The translations under genes were made by a program, and so were the position numbers. Shown one piece after another: positions 34,852 through 45,520 of a stretch of DNA of 64,000 bases (position 1 is its first letter; each line of letters opens with the position of its first letter). Source of the stretch: Sycon ciliatum (taxonomy: Eukaryota; Porifera; Calcarea; Leucosolenida; Sycettidae); contig NC_088645.1 in NCBI RefSeq assembly GCF_964019385.1, positions 42,238,331 through 42,302,330 on the forward strand. The letters are read 5' to 3'. Under the pieces are notes generated by a model, which made no database searches, was not told the DNA's origin, and saw only the letters and a program-made list of their open reading frames with translations.

Positions 34852-35204
34852 TTTCTACGAGCACTACTAAAAAAACTTACTGATACCCTACGGAAACTGC
34901 CTCCAGTCCGGCCTGATGCCGGCTGGGCTCTACCAAGAAAGATTTACGGGAGCTTCAAAAAGTGCAACCTACCCCTACTGAACTACATAGTGTGGTCGTC
35001 GGGCATAAAAGCTGCTGCGCATTGCTGATTTCATTAGATTTTATAGCATCGACAAAACCTAGAAGAAGAAGTATTCAACGTTCAGGTGTGCACCGGAGAG
35101 GAAATCCTATTTATTTGCCGCTTCTTCTTTTACTAATAATAATATCGCAGGTGTGTACCTGAGCGAATAATAATAAAACCTAACTCTTGTTGATTGCACC
35201 GCGC

Positions 35205-35318
35205 CTACCTTCTTTTTCCCTCCCCTTACTTTTATTTATCGCCGTGGTTGGCAATCACCCACTCTCTTAACATTGGCCAGTGTTGTCACCGAGTCTTGAG
35301 ATGTTGTAATAAATATAT
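35205..35318 (+). mobile_element. LINE-C 3' end, right fragment
   Basis: Aligns with 58115-58225, ending TTGAGATGTTGTAATAAATA. Partner of 30068-30306. Confidence 0.75.
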
Positions 35319-35753
35319 ATAGTATGTACCAGCTTTGTTCCTTCACGTACATAGCATCTGTTTACTTTAAATCGTTTTCCTACAAAAATCCTTTTTCAGC
35401 TTTTCGGCATAAAAGAGCTCTTTCATAAACTGAGAATCTTTTCGTGCGCATCCTGTTCAGGCAATGGCATCGTTTGTAATTATAGAATACGTCAGAACTA
35501 TGGACAAGACCCACATTTTGTGTGATGGGGGGGGGGGGGGGTGGTGCTGGGGAGGAGGGACTGGTGCAGAACCTGGAAATAGCCTCACTTTAGATGGATG
35601 CACATTCAAACGTGGATGCTTCCCGCCATCCTTCCCCCTCCCCCCTCTTTTCCCTTTTCTCGCTCTTCTTTTCCCCCTCTTTTTCCCGCTTTTTCTCCAC
35701 TTTCCTCCTTTTCTGCCAAAAGATTAGCCCCCTCCTTGCGCAATGGTGAATAG
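35319..35753. other. No recognisable gene; poly(G) and pyrimidine-rich run
   Basis: G run near 35526-35541, then a T/C-rich stretch 35625-35720. Confidence 0.5.
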
Positions 35754-36667
35754 CTAAAACACTCGCTTCATCTCCTCGTGTACTTCCTCGGCAGTCGCTC
35801 GTTTGCTCGGTTCATTGGAGTGGCAGTGAATTGCCAGCGGCTTCAGTGGGTGATCATCAGGGAGTCGCCGCAAATAAGCAGCACGCCGTCTTATCTCCGC
35901 CACCACCTGCGTCGTTTCCCGTCCACTGGCGGCGTCGCGCACGATTACAACGGACGGAGCATTGATCAGGTCGATCCCTGGCATAACACCAGTGATAACA
36001 GCCAGTAGCGTAACTTCGAACGAGAAGATATCCAGTGGACGATCATAGTCAGGTTGCTCTACCAGGGCCTCCGGCGGCATGAAGGCCAACGTTCCGGGGC
36101 AACGGGTCATGTCCATTCGAGCCGCCTGGACCTGTTGCTGCTGCCGACGAGGGCATGCCAAACGTACGAATTTCGCCATACCAAAATCGCATACCTTTGC
36201 GACGCCGTTGTTGATCATCACATTTTTCGGGGCGAGGTACCGATGGAGAATACCACGAACGTGCAGGTATCTGATACCAGCAGACGTGTCGCAGAGGTAG
36301 CCGATCAGCATCAAGCCATCATCCCGACCCTCACCGATACTCAACTCTTCCAACGTCGAAGTCAGTAACCCCAACGCAAGAGCAGCGTTTCGCCCAACTC
36401 TGGCAATGCCCAACAATTGGCACAGGTTCGGATGGTGTATGCGACTGAGACGGAATACCTCTTGGCCGAAAGAACGGATTTTCCTCTCTTGGTCCTGAAC
36501 ACCAGGCTCAAAATGGGATGCAGAACTTTCAGGGCGATATCTATACCCTGCCAGTTCAGCCGATACACGAGTGCATCAGAGCCACGACCTAGTTCATCTT
36601 CTTGTCTCACTCGTACGTCTCCCAAGAAAACAATAACCTGATTTGTCAAGCCTAACTCTCTCATCAA
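35754..36667 (-). pseudogene. TKL kinase pseudogene, paralogue of the 13-15 kb gene
   Basis: Starts MMRELGLTNQVIVFLGDV, with a GRGSDALVY loop and IALKVLHP. A short deletion near 36515 (about 4 nt relative to the paralogue) shifts the frame. The second frame continues HHPNLCQLLGIAR, YLHVRGILHRYLAPKN, VCDFGMAKF, PGTLAFMPPEAL and RPLDIFSFEV. The catalytic Asp of HRD is Tyr (HRY), which should abolish activity even without the shift. It ends EEMKRVF just before the position where the paralogue's intron begins, and no exon-2-like sequence follows. Alternatively a sequencing indel plus a true pseudokinase. Confidence 0.8.
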
Positions 36668-37260
36668 TGGCTAAGCTTCCCGCTCCATGCCACTAGAGAA
36701 ATATGAACATTGGACGCACTGAGTAACCGAGGCAAGGACGGACGATGAACTTCGAGACGTGTTGAAGTGGACAATAGTTTTACAAACTCGGTAACTCCGT
36801 AAATGATACCAGTACTGGCAGTAGTTCAATTGTTGTTTTTGATCGTAGAGTGTATCCTGCAAACACACAATGTCTTCTACTACTGTCGTGGACATGGAAA
36901 TCCGGTCGCACGTCTAGCGGCCCCAGGGCGCTGGCCATGCAAACAGGGGTAAGCGGTACACACATGCATTTATAAAAATTATATACGCTGCAGCGCACTG
37001 GTCCCATCGGATCAACATGTGCACTGCACGCAGCGTTCTGTACGCGCTGAGGGCGCCGGCCCCGGTCAATTGACTGAATTTCCATGTCCGCTACAGCAGG
37101 TTAGGTGACCGTGACGCGAAAGCCGTTATGCCAGGTCCTCGTGTGGTCCGTTCCAGCGTGCGTCATCCCTGGATCGTTGTCAGCAACTGCTAGCGCTGTG
37201 CATTGGGAATTTGTGGCCATGGCGAAATCTCGTGATAACCTGTCATCATGGTCTAGCCAA
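36668..37260. other. No recognisable gene
   Basis: 5' flank of the kinase pseudogene and unique sequence; nothing seen. Confidence 0.4.
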
Positions 37261-37378
37261 CTCGGTCTACATTGCACTCTTTACTCGGTCTACACTGCAC
37301 TCTTTACTCGGTCTACATTGCACTCTTTACTCGGTCTACATTGCACTCTTTACTCGGTCTACATTGCACTCTTTACTT
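37261..37378. repeat. 23-bp tandem repeat, five units
   Basis: Unit CTCGGTCTACATTGCACTCT plus TTA, nearly perfect. Confidence 0.95.
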
Positions 37379-37479
37379 ACTAGTAGCTTACCTATGCTTA
37401 TTCACCCGGGACTTCTTGTTGACGCTAACCCGTCACGTGATGACCTTTATCAGATCTCTACTTCACTCAGTCTTCAGTT

Positions 37480-37655
37480 GTCTTTTTATTTTTTTATTTT
37501 TTACTATTGACACAGCCCTACTGGAAAACAGGTGGAGAACAAAAAAAAAGGAAAAGGACAAAACATAGGGGATGTAGGGACGACGTGCTGATGTGCTGGG
37601 AGCAACTCAACCGACCAGAGGTCTCGGCGTCAGCGTTGCAACTAGGCATCGAAAA
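37480..37655 (-). mobile_element. LINE-D-type 3' end fragment
   Basis: Aligns with 30421-30590: T-rich end, CACAGCCCTAC, GGGGATGTAGGGACGACGTG and GTCTCGGCGT blocks. 5' part missing. Confidence 0.75.
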
Positions 37656-37959
37656 ATGTGTGTGTGTCTGCACACTCTACTTCGTAACCGTGACACTCAG
37701 ACCCAGTGTGTAAGGCTGAATATCACTTATCAGTACAAGAAAAAGGGTCACCGTAGAATCCCGCGGACTGGCTGCAACCAATATTCCGCACAAATCTCCT
37801 GCCCAGGGTTGTGGTTTAGCTTTAGGGCATGGATATTATACGGTTTGCCGAAAATCAGTCCAACCGATTACCGGTATGATCGGCACCTGGAGAACGGCTG
37901 AACGCCACCTCCCTCAAGCCGCGATCGAGTCATGGATGCTGCATCTCCTACCGTTACTA

Positions 37960-39003
37960 CTGTTTTCTTTCATTCTCTTGGATGGTTACCAACAGCCAGT
38001 GCATGCCGGAGTATGTGGTGTGATGTGTGCGGGGAAAAAATTTGAGAAAGACCAAAAAGTAGGGATTCACTGGCCAGAAAAAGCCACTTCATAGCTAAGT
38101 GGGGTAGACCAGGCTGAATAGTGGCGCTCAATTCTTCAGCCTTGCAAGCTGTTGAATGGTGCAATCCCAGCACAAGCTGCTATGGCTTCTGCTGTAGCAT
38201 CGCTATCATCGACTCCGGCGATGGGCGTCAAAAGGTAGAACGAGTAAACAGAACAACAAGGGTATTACCCCCGCGTCATGCATGCCTTTGAGTCAGTATT
38301 TTATGACTTGGACGATGCGATCACCACGGCAAGTAACGAGTTACGTTAGTTATGAGACACTGGACGAAAATGAAAAAGACCAAAAAATTGGGATTCACTG
38401 GCCAGAAAAAGCCACTTCATAGCTGTGTGGTGTAGACCAGGCTGAATAGTGGTGATCAATTCTTCAGTCTTGCAAGCTGTTGTATGGTGCAATCCCAGCA
38501 CAAGCTGCTATGGCTTCTGCTGTAGCATCGTTATCATCGACTCCGGAGATGGGCGTCAAAAGGTAGAACGAGTAAACAGAACAACAAGGGTATTACCCCC
38601 GCGTCATGCATGCCTTTATGACTTGGACGATGCGATCACCACGGCAAGTAACGAGTTACGTTAGTTATGAGATACTGGACGAAAATGAAAAAGACCAAAA
38701 AATTGGGATTCACTGGCCAGAAAAAGCCACTTCATAGCTGTGTGGTGTAGACCAGGCTGAATAGTGGTGATCAATTCTTCAGTCTTGCAAGCTGTTGTAT
38801 GGTGCAATCCCAGCACAAGCTGCTATAGCTTCTGCTGTAGCATCGTTATCATCGACTCCGGCGATGGGCGTCAAAAGGTAGAACGAGCAAACAGAACAAC
38901 AAGGGTATTACCCCCGCGTCATGCATGCCTTTGAGTCAGTATTTTATGACTTGGACTATCCTATCACCACGGCAAGTAACGAGTTACGTTAGTTATGAGA
39001 TAT
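37960..39003 (+). repeat. R2 repeat followed by tandem triplication of about 320 bp
   Basis: One R2 copy in plus orientation begins near 37960. From 38044 a unit (R2 3' half plus a unique ~130-bp segment ending GTAACGAGTTACGTTAGTTATGAGA) occurs three times: 38044-38372, 38373-38688, 38689-39003. Units differ by small indels, e.g. loss of GAGTCAGTATTT in unit 2. Confidence 0.9.
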
Positions 39004-40450
39004 GATAGTACCGTAGTGACGCACATAAAGGCACATGCGCTTATGCGCTGGTATGAGTAAATTTTTGCGTTATAATAATGCTATTTTTGCGGGTCGTTTT
39101 GTCTCACACATAGGCGCATGCGCTTGAGTTGCTAGCATATCGGTACCTTGCATAAATATGCACATAGTGCAATACCGCAAAGTATGTGAACATGGTGTTT
39201 TGTGGTGCCTGTGTGTCGCGGATAGAATTGCATTTAGGTTTACTAATAAGCCCATTCGCTTATTTGTGAGGGTGCGCGTATGCCCGGGTATATGCACATG
39301 CGCCGATATGCACGTCACTACCGTACTGATGAGAATCGCTACTTTACACTCTGTAGTACAGGACGTTGGCGACTTTTCTTCTATGTTCACAAAATTAATA
39401 ATGTCTTCTGAATTGGTCGAGAACTCACAAATCTAGCGCATTTAAATTTGGATAAAATAGTCGAAATAATCGGATGCTCGAGGAGAAGTAGCGACGGCCG
39501 GGCCATTATGGTTTGGATCGGCCAAGAGCGCAATGTGGTGGTGTGGTGTATTGGAATCGGATCATCAATCGAATATTATGAATGAGTGCATCAATTGGTC
39601 ACAATAGATACTTGTTTCGCCTCTAAACAAGAGGCAAGGCTAGGCTATTGCAACTCTGAGTTTTACGCTATGCTATCATCAGGCAACATAAGGGTGTTGA
39701 TTTTGGCCACACCGGTATCTATGTCAGGAGAAATATTGGTGTTTGTTTATTGTGGTGCTCTGCACTGGATGTTGATTTTGTACTCCGAGCATGCAGCGTG
39801 GGAAAAACTGTGTATGCTGCATGTAGGTCATGGGTTAGTGGCAGGGCTAGCAGTTTTGTGTTAGTGCAAAGTACCTCTGTGTGTCTGATCTCTCTAGTGT
39901 GAGCAGCCTCCAATATATTCTCTCGCGTGACCAGCAGAGAACATAATTGAAGCCAGCCCAATAATAATGGTACGCATACAACAGAAAAGAATGATAAAAT
40001 GACAACAAAGGGATTTCTTGAAGAAATCATATTTTACTGCATATGCTGGAGGATATTTACCCAGAATATGCTGAGAGAGCTCCATACCGCGGAGTCGAGC
40101 GTATTACACACAATGCTAGCTTGTTGCTACTCTGAGATTCATACTTTGCAACCACAACCACAACCAAGCAACTATTCATTAGCTGAGATAGTGAGCCAAG
40201 GATATTATTCGATGAAAATGAGGAAAACAGTCATGAATTATTAAATCTGAAGAAATAAGGACACTGAGTTCCAGCGAAAGCAAAAGTATCAAGTTCAGTC
40301 AGTTTCCATGGTAACGTGGTTTGTGTAGCTAAGTAAGATAAACACGCACCCATATATAATGTGTAGATATGAGCAGGATTAGTACTGCCATCAGCCGCAC
40401 TCCGTACCAGAGTACAGAAAAATTGAGCTTGAACGATGATATAATGATAT
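39004..40450. other. No recognised gene; one short dispersed repeat
   Basis: 39505-39552 matches 58490-58537 (GGATCGGCCAAGAG, then GCAATGTGGTGGTGTGGTGT). Otherwise no gene-like frame. Confidence 0.4.
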
Positions 40451-40454
40451 AATT

Positions 40455-41235
40455 ATCTCTGCCTCAATCCGGACAAGACTCAGTTCATAATCTTCAGGTC
40501 GAAGTCCACACCTTTGACCCCTGACGTCAGCCTTCAACTGAACAACACCTCAGTTGCCCCTTTGCCTGAAGTGAAGTACCTTGGAATCGTTTTGGATGAA
40601 CACCTTACTTTTGGTGCCCACATCGCCCACCTTGAGCGCAAGATTGGAAACAAGATCGCTGTGTTCAGGAAGATACGACACCAACTCACGGAGCACGCCA
40701 AGAAAACATTCTACATATCGTCCATCCAATCAGTTCTCGAGTATGGGTCAAATGCGTTTGCTCACTGCCTTCGTGAGGGTCAATATGAGCGCCTGGTTCG
40801 CTTGAGTAGACGTGCCTTGCGCACGGTGTTCAACCTCACTCGCTTCAACAGCATCAGTGCACTACAAAAACGCAACCATTTACTCCCACTGGTCGCTCGC
40901 TATCAGCTCAGACTTTTTGTTCTTATTTTTCGTTCACTAAATGATCTAGCAAGCCCCTACTCTCTAGTTGTTTTTTTCGTTGCGCAGTGCATCGTCACAC
41001 ACAAACTCCCGCACACGCTCTCAAGTTTCTAAAGCCCTTACTCTTCCCGCTGCTTTAAATCGGTATGGTCTTTTTTCTCTTAGTTTTCTAGGCTCAGATC
41101 GTTGGAACTCTCTACCTGCTGACATTCGCCTTTGCACATCTGTTTCTCGCTTCCGTTATTGGCACATTTAGGGTACCCTGTAAGAAGGCCTTAGGCCTGT
41201 GGGGATTGCCCTATCAAAAATTTTATAATAATAAT
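40455..41235 (+). mobile_element. LINE-B-related RT C-terminal fragment
   Basis: Frame 40514-40990 gives VKYLGIVLDEHLTFGAHI and FYISSIQSVLEYGS. After a shift, 40968-41171 gives SFLGSDRWNSLPADIR. The 3' end ACCCTGTAAGAAGGCCTTAG parallels the end of LINE-B at 49600-49625. 5'-truncated after the RT active site. Confidence 0.75.
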
Positions 41236-41270
41236 GCGTGTGCTTTCTTGCAGGTTTGCCGAGTCGAAGG

Positions 41271-44200
41271 GTTTTTTTTTTTTTTTTACTACGTTCACAT
41301 AACCAGCTCGAAAAGAATAAGGAAAGACAATGGTACGGAGACTAGGACAAACGTGACAACTAATGAGCAGGCGCTGCACCGAGACGCAGCAGTGATGGTG
41401 GGGCATTGATGACTCTGCCGACCTGAGGTCTCGGCGTCACGGCCAAAAACACGCACCAAAAACAATGAAAAAAGAAGAAGATAGAGCTGTACAGGTGAGA
41501 AAGATGCAAAAACCCAAGGCTTAACACGAGCGATTGTGGGGGAGAAACTGTCTTAGCGTCATACTATTCATAGGGAATCGACTGCCCAGAGCCAGTTTGT
41601 GCTGCGAAGATGGCGGTAAACATTCGTTTTGAATGATTGCATTCTCTTGCTGTGTGGAGGCTGGGATAGGAGAGCGGCAGGGAGGGAGTTCCAATCGCTG
41701 ATGCTGCAGTGTGGGAACGAGCGCTTCAGTGCCAGCGGGGCAGATGCAGGCAGCTGGTGTTGGAGCTGGTGGTCATGGCCACTGACAGCACCGTGCTCGC
41801 TGCGAGTTCTGGGGTTGGTAGAGATGATGTGGCGCGGTGGAAACACAGAGAGCAGCTGCGAAGGACCAGGCAAGTAGTGCAGCTTGTACAGGCAGGCAAG
41901 CGAGGCAACAGTGCGGCGGATGGCCAGGCTGGGTAGGTGTGCCCCAGGGCCGATAGCATGAAGCGCGCGGCGCTGAACATTGTTCAGACGCTGGAGGTGA
42001 CTCAGCGCAGCTCCCATCCATACAAGAGGCGCATACTCCATGACTGGTCGTACGAACGCCTTGTATACGGTCGTCCGGCCGGCGGGGGTGAGTATGTGGG
42101 CGGCTTTGTTTAGGACCCCAAGCCGTTGGCGTGCACGGGTGGCTACGGAGCGTAGGTGATCGCTGAAGGTCAACTTGGCGTCCACCTTCACACCAAGGAG
42201 GGTGATGGTAGTTGTCTCGGGCACCAGTGTGCCACCAAACAGGAGTGGGGGGAGATCTAAGCCGGTGCGTCTGAGGGTGGCTGTCATGGCCTGGGATTTG
42301 GTCGGTTCAAACATCACTTTCCATGTACGACCCCACTCGTGCAGTCGGTCAACGGACACCTGCAGTGACTGCGCGGCGACTGTTGGGGTCTGCTGGGAGG
42401 TGACTAAGCTGTACAAAGTTGTATCATCAGCATAGGCTTCTAAGCTGGCGCCGTCAGCGAGAACATCTGGCGCGTCGTTGACGTAGGCCAGGAAAAGCGT
42501 TGGTCCAAGGATGCTTCCCTGGGGGACTCCAGCGGAGGTCGTATACCTAGATGACGTCCGCCCTCCAACGAGGCACTGTAGGGAACGGGTGTCCAGGTAC
42601 GACGCCAGCCATCTCTGAAGCGGACCATCTATGCCTAGGCTACGTACCTTGTGGAGGAGGCCGACATGCGAGACACGATCAAACGCTCCTGCGATGTCCA
42701 CAGCAAGGATACGAGCCGCCCCTCCACAGCCCACAGCGCTTGCCCAGGCAGTTTGGAGAGCTTGCAAAGCGTCCGATGTTCCGAGGCCTCTGCGAAATCC
42801 AAACTGGTGGGACGTGAGCAGATGATGGTCTTCAAAATAGTTTACGATGTGTCTGTTTACAAGAGTTTCCATTACTTTCGAGATTATGCACAGTAAGGAT
42901 ACGGGCCTGTAGTTCTTAAGGGTTGAGCGGGAAGACCGCTTGTGGATCGGAACCACGTTGGCCGTCTTCCACATCCTAGGTTGCACTCCAGACCGGAAGC
43001 ATAAAGCAAATAACTTGGACAGTGGCTCTGCGAGCTCATGAGCACATTCCTTAAGGACGCGAGCAGAAATACCGTCAGGCCCGGTAGCCTTGGAGACGTT
43101 GAGCCTTGCCAGGAGGCGGCGTACAGCCTGTGGGCGGAAGCGGATGGTGCGAAGAGGTGGAGCCTCTGAGGGAGCAGGGTCCGGTAGGTCAGCCTCCACA
43201 AGGTCCGGACCGGCAACGCTACATTTCTTCGAGAAGAAGCGAGCGAATGCCTCTGCTTTCTCTGAGCTCGTTGCCCACTCGCGGCCGTCAGAGTCGACAA
43301 CTAGGGGAATTTCGGGCTGTGTGCCAGCAGCGTTCTTCAACTTCGTCCACCACTGTTTGTCTCTGAGGGACCCAGTTGAGAGGCTGTGACGGAGGCTGTC
43401 CTCCTTTGCACGTCGTGATCGGAACTGGGTGGCGATCGCTACAGTCACGGAATCGGTGAATGCCTGCTGAAGTGCTGGGTCATAAGGGTGTTTTCTCCAG
43501 TCGCGCCAGCGCTTCTCCTTCTCCCTCTCGGTCTGGGTGCATTCAGGCGTCCACCATACCGGATCGGAAGGCCTCGTTTCCAGGACTTTGGATGGGACAA
43601 ACTGTGCAACAGCTGCAGTAATGGAAGCGGTAACCTGCTCACAGGAAGTTTCTGGGTCCTCCGTGATGATATCACCCCATTCCACGTTGCGAAGGTGCGC
43701 CCTGAGGCGATCCCAGTCTGCCCTGTTGTAGCGAAATACTGTTCGCTTAACAGGGGGTTCATGTCTGGGGAGCACGGAAGAAAAGTCTGACAGTACAACT
43801 GCATGGTCAGATCGACCGAGGGGCGGAAGTATACGTGTAGTTACTGGGGACGTGAACGTTGACATTATGAGATCTAGCGGGTTGTCTCCACGAGTCGGTA
43901 CTGTGACATGCTGGACAAGAAGATGGGCAGCGCAGGTATCTTCGAGAGCCTCGCCTGCAGGCGTAGTTTTCGAGCTGTTCAGCCAAGCCCGGTTGTGCAC
44001 GTTGAAATCGCCAGCTAGGATGATGTGGGAGCCCTGGTGTCTAGCTTCTGGGAGGATGTTGTCGAGATGATCGATTAAGGTAAGGTCGCCAGGGGCACAG
44101 GACCCCGGCCGATACACTGCTCTCAAGACGGTGCGGAGACCTGGGGCCAGCTGGAGAGAAACCCAGATGATCTCATGTGCGGGGGACATGAGTTCAGGGA

Positions 44201-44300
44201 TGAGCAAGGAGGGGAGTGACGACTTCACCCAGATGGCTACCCCTCCCCCATGTGCCGTTCTGTCCAACCGAAGTGGTGAGCTGTATCCAGGGAAGCTAAT
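41271..44300 (-). mobile_element. LINE-A insertion in the hammerhead element
   Basis: Poly(T) at 41272-41287 marks the 3' end. The 5' end is truncated within the endonuclease domain at 44300. The sequence GAAGGTTCG, intact at 44776-44784, is split here with GG on both sides, so target duplication is 2 bp at most. Nearly identical to 23908-25170. Confidence 0.92.
41568..44300 (-). CDS. LINE-A ORF2 (endonuclease-RT), 5'-truncated but open
   Basis: About 910 codons without a stop. Endonuclease: GYSSPLRLDRTAHGGG, YRPGSCAP, LAGDFNVHNRAW, GRSDHAVVL. RT: SKATGPDGISARVLK, VPIHKRSSR, FGFRRGLGT, DIAGAFDRV, GVPQGSILGPTLF, AYADDTTLYS (active-site Asp pair ~42424-42435). Thumb motifs LLGVKVDAKLTF and SDWNSLPAALL follow, then the end NWLWAVDSL. 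It reverse-transcribes LINE RNA at a nicked target. Only the N-terminal part of the endonuclease is lost, so RT could still be functional if expressed. Confidence 0.9.
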   Translation of the reverse strand: MSFPGYSSPLRLDRTAHGGGVAIWVKSSLPSLLIPELMSPAHEIIWVSLQLAPGLRTVLRAVYRPGSCAPGDLTLIDHLDNILPEARHQGSHIILAGDFNVHNRAWLNSSKTTPAGEALEDTCAAHLLVQHVTVPTRGDNPLDLIMSTFTSPVTTRILPPLGRSDHAVVLSDFSSVLPRHEPPVKRTVFRYNRADWDRLRAHLRNVEWGDIITEDPETSCEQVTASITAAVAQFVPSKVLETRPSDPVWWTPECTQTEREKEKRWRDWRKHPYDPALQQAFTDSVTVAIATQFRSRRAKEDSLRHSLSTGSLRDKQWWTKLKNAAGTQPEIPLVVDSDGREWATSSEKAEAFARFFSKKCSVAGPDLVEADLPDPAPSEAPPLRTIRFRPQAVRRLLARLNVSKATGPDGISARVLKECAHELAEPLSKLFALCFRSGVQPRMWKTANVVPIHKRSSRSTLKNYRPVSLLCIISKVMETLVNRHIVNYFEDHHLLTSHQFGFRRGLGTSDALQALQTAWASAVGCGGAARILAVDIAGAFDRVSHVGLLHKVRSLGIDGPLQRWLASYLDTRSLQCLVGGRTSSRYTTSAGVPQGSILGPTLFLAYVNDAPDVLADGASLEAYADDTTLYSLVTSQQTPTVAAQSLQVSVDRLHEWGRTWKVMFEPTKSQAMTATLRRTGLDLPPLLFGGTLVPETTTITLLGVKVDAKLTFSDHLRSVATRARQRLGVLNKAAHILTPAGRTTVYKAFVRPVMEYAPLVWMGAALSHLQRLNNVQRRALHAIGPGAHLPSLAIRRTVASLACLYKLHYLPGPSQLLSVFPPRHIISTNPRTRSEHGAVSGHDHQLQHQLPASAPLALKRSFPHCSISDWNSLPAALLSQPPHSKRMQSFKTNVYRHLRSTNWLWAVDSL

Positions 44301-44649
44301 GGTTCGATGGACTTCTCGTGTGCTCTGGATGGCAGTCGTGAGTCAGTCAAGTGTCAAGTAAAGTCGGCGGAATAGCGCGAGCTCCGGTGTGGGGAGCAAA
44401 CCTTTTCTTACAAATCATCGCCGAAGTCGCAACCACTACTTCGTACAGTTGTGCCCAGCGCGGGCTTGCGACTAGTTGGTTTGGAGGTGACAGCGTTGCG
44501 AATGACCGAGGGTCCTCGACGTCTGTCTCACCGTCCAGGAGCGACACTGACTCACGCTGCTATCTGGTGTTCACGAGGTGTTTGTCGCGCTGGAAACGGA
44601 GCGTCTCTGTAAGTTTGTATCCCTGGTGATGTTGGTGCCTGGAGAGCAC

Positions 44650-44656
44650 TATATAA
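44650..44656 (+). promoter_or_regulatory. TATA-like box upstream of the hammerhead
   Basis: TATATAA, 40 nt before the first ribozyme stem. It sits in the loop of the hairpin formed by CCTGGAGAGCAC and GTGCTCTTCAGG (one G-U pair), so it may alternatively be an RNA structural element. Confidence 0.4.
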
Positions 44657-44695
44657 GTGGTGCTCTTCAGGCACAATCTTCCTCAGCCTACTCAA

Positions 44696-44741
44696 GCTCA
44701 ACTGATGAGGGGTGAATTCCCCGAAACACTGTGTATTGAGC
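44696..44741 (+). ncRNA. Hammerhead ribozyme, type I, minimal stem III
   Basis: Stem I GCTCAA (44696-44701) pairs perfectly with TTGAGC (44736-44741). CTGATGA is at 44702-44708. Stem II GGGG/CCCC (44709-44712, 44719-44722) has loop TGAATT. GAAA is at 44723-44726. Stem III is two base pairs (CA/TG, 44727-44728 with 44732-44733) with a CTG loop. GTA at 44733-44735 is the NUH cleavage triplet; predicted cut after 44735. All invariant core nucleotides are present. Very short stem III is known from Penelope-element and retrozyme hammerheads, which often act as dimers. Activity is inferred, not shown. Confidence 0.85.
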
Positions 44742-44921
44742 AGGGAGTGGTGCTTTCTTGCAGGTTTGCCGAGTCGAAGGTTCGATGGACTTCTCGTGTG
44801 CTCTGGATGGCAGTCGTGAGTCAGTCAAGTGTCAAGTAAAGTCGGCGAAATAGCGCGAGCTCCGGTGTGGGGAGCAAACCTTTTCTTACAAATCATCGCC
44901 GAAGTCGCAACCACTACTTCG

Positions 44922-45508
44922 TAATAATAATAATAATTATTTTTATCTATTATACAATGTAGCTCATGGGTGTTGAAGATATGTCATTTATGAATATGTC
45001 TATATGTCATTTATGAATATGTCTATAATGTCATTTATGAATATGTCTTTAATGTCATTGAATATTGCAGCCTGAGTGATAATAATAGTGCTATTTCCTG
45101 AGTTTGACTGTTTCAGGATCTGTCGGAATGTCACGATGCACAGATCTTCATGCATAGATCTCGCCATGCGGGTCGGTCATGGGCAATGGCTCGCAGGCTC
45201 TGCAGAGCGTCTAGGTTCCCGAGCAATCCAGCATTGGCTTGGTGCATACCTCCCACCAATGAAACCCCAATAAACCCCATTAGTAAATAAAAATCTGAAA
45301 TCCCCTGGCGAAACGTGGTCTATACAACTGTTTACACGTCCGGTTACCACATGTAATTCACTCAGCAGAGTCGAGTCCAGCGAGCTGTAACTCCTGGTGC
45401 CGAAATGCGGGCTCACACCCGGTGACCCCTACATGGCTACGTCCCCTTGTCTATCCCCAAAGAATAAAATTGATAGTAGCCGACTGGCAGAAATTAAAAA
45501 AATCAATC
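44922..45508. other. No gene; 28-bp tandem repeat at 44984-45060
   Basis: Three units of GTCATTTATGAATATGTCTA plus a short linker. The rest (45061-45508) is unrecognised. Confidence 0.6.
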
Positions 45509-45520
45509 AAGGCTTAAATA

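Larger units (their letters stand above)
30421..34900 (-). mobile_element. LINE-D, nearly full-length two-ORF LINE
   Basis: Minus-strand element with 3' UTR (30421-30790, terminal T-rich run on the plus strand), ORF2 (30792-33685) and ORF1 (33682-34851). The 5' UTR is probably 34852 to ~35190. Layout (ORF1 coiled coil/RRM-like, ORF2 AP endonuclease plus RT, no RNase H) fits the CR1/L2-type Jockey superfamily. Inserted in a LINE-C tail. A second 3' end of this family is at 37480-37655. Confidence 0.85.
41236..44921 (+). mobile_element. Hammerhead-ribozyme retroelement A (retrozyme-like), split by LINE-A
   Basis: Element pieces are 41236-41270 and 44301-44921. Restored across the LINE they form a 5'-truncated unit (ending 44443) followed head-to-tail by a complete 478-bp unit (44444-44921). 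The direct repeat is 44303-44443 versus 44781-44921. The complete unit contains a TATA-like box, a 12-bp hairpin (44638-44671) and a hammerhead motif. A TAATAAT-type repeat on both outer sides may be a target duplication in the tail of the LINE-B fragment. No protein is encoded. A truncated unit plus full unit is the form of retrozymes and of Penelope-type terminal repeats. Confidence 0.75.

Noticed and set aside
39319-39350. CTGATGA as a further hammerhead; also 18188-18220 and 24001
   Set aside because: None has a GAAA box at stem II distance nor complementary stem I sequences.
41629-44361. Numerous plus-strand frames of 60-100 codons
   Set aside because: Antisense shadows of the LINE-A ORF2 on the minus strand.
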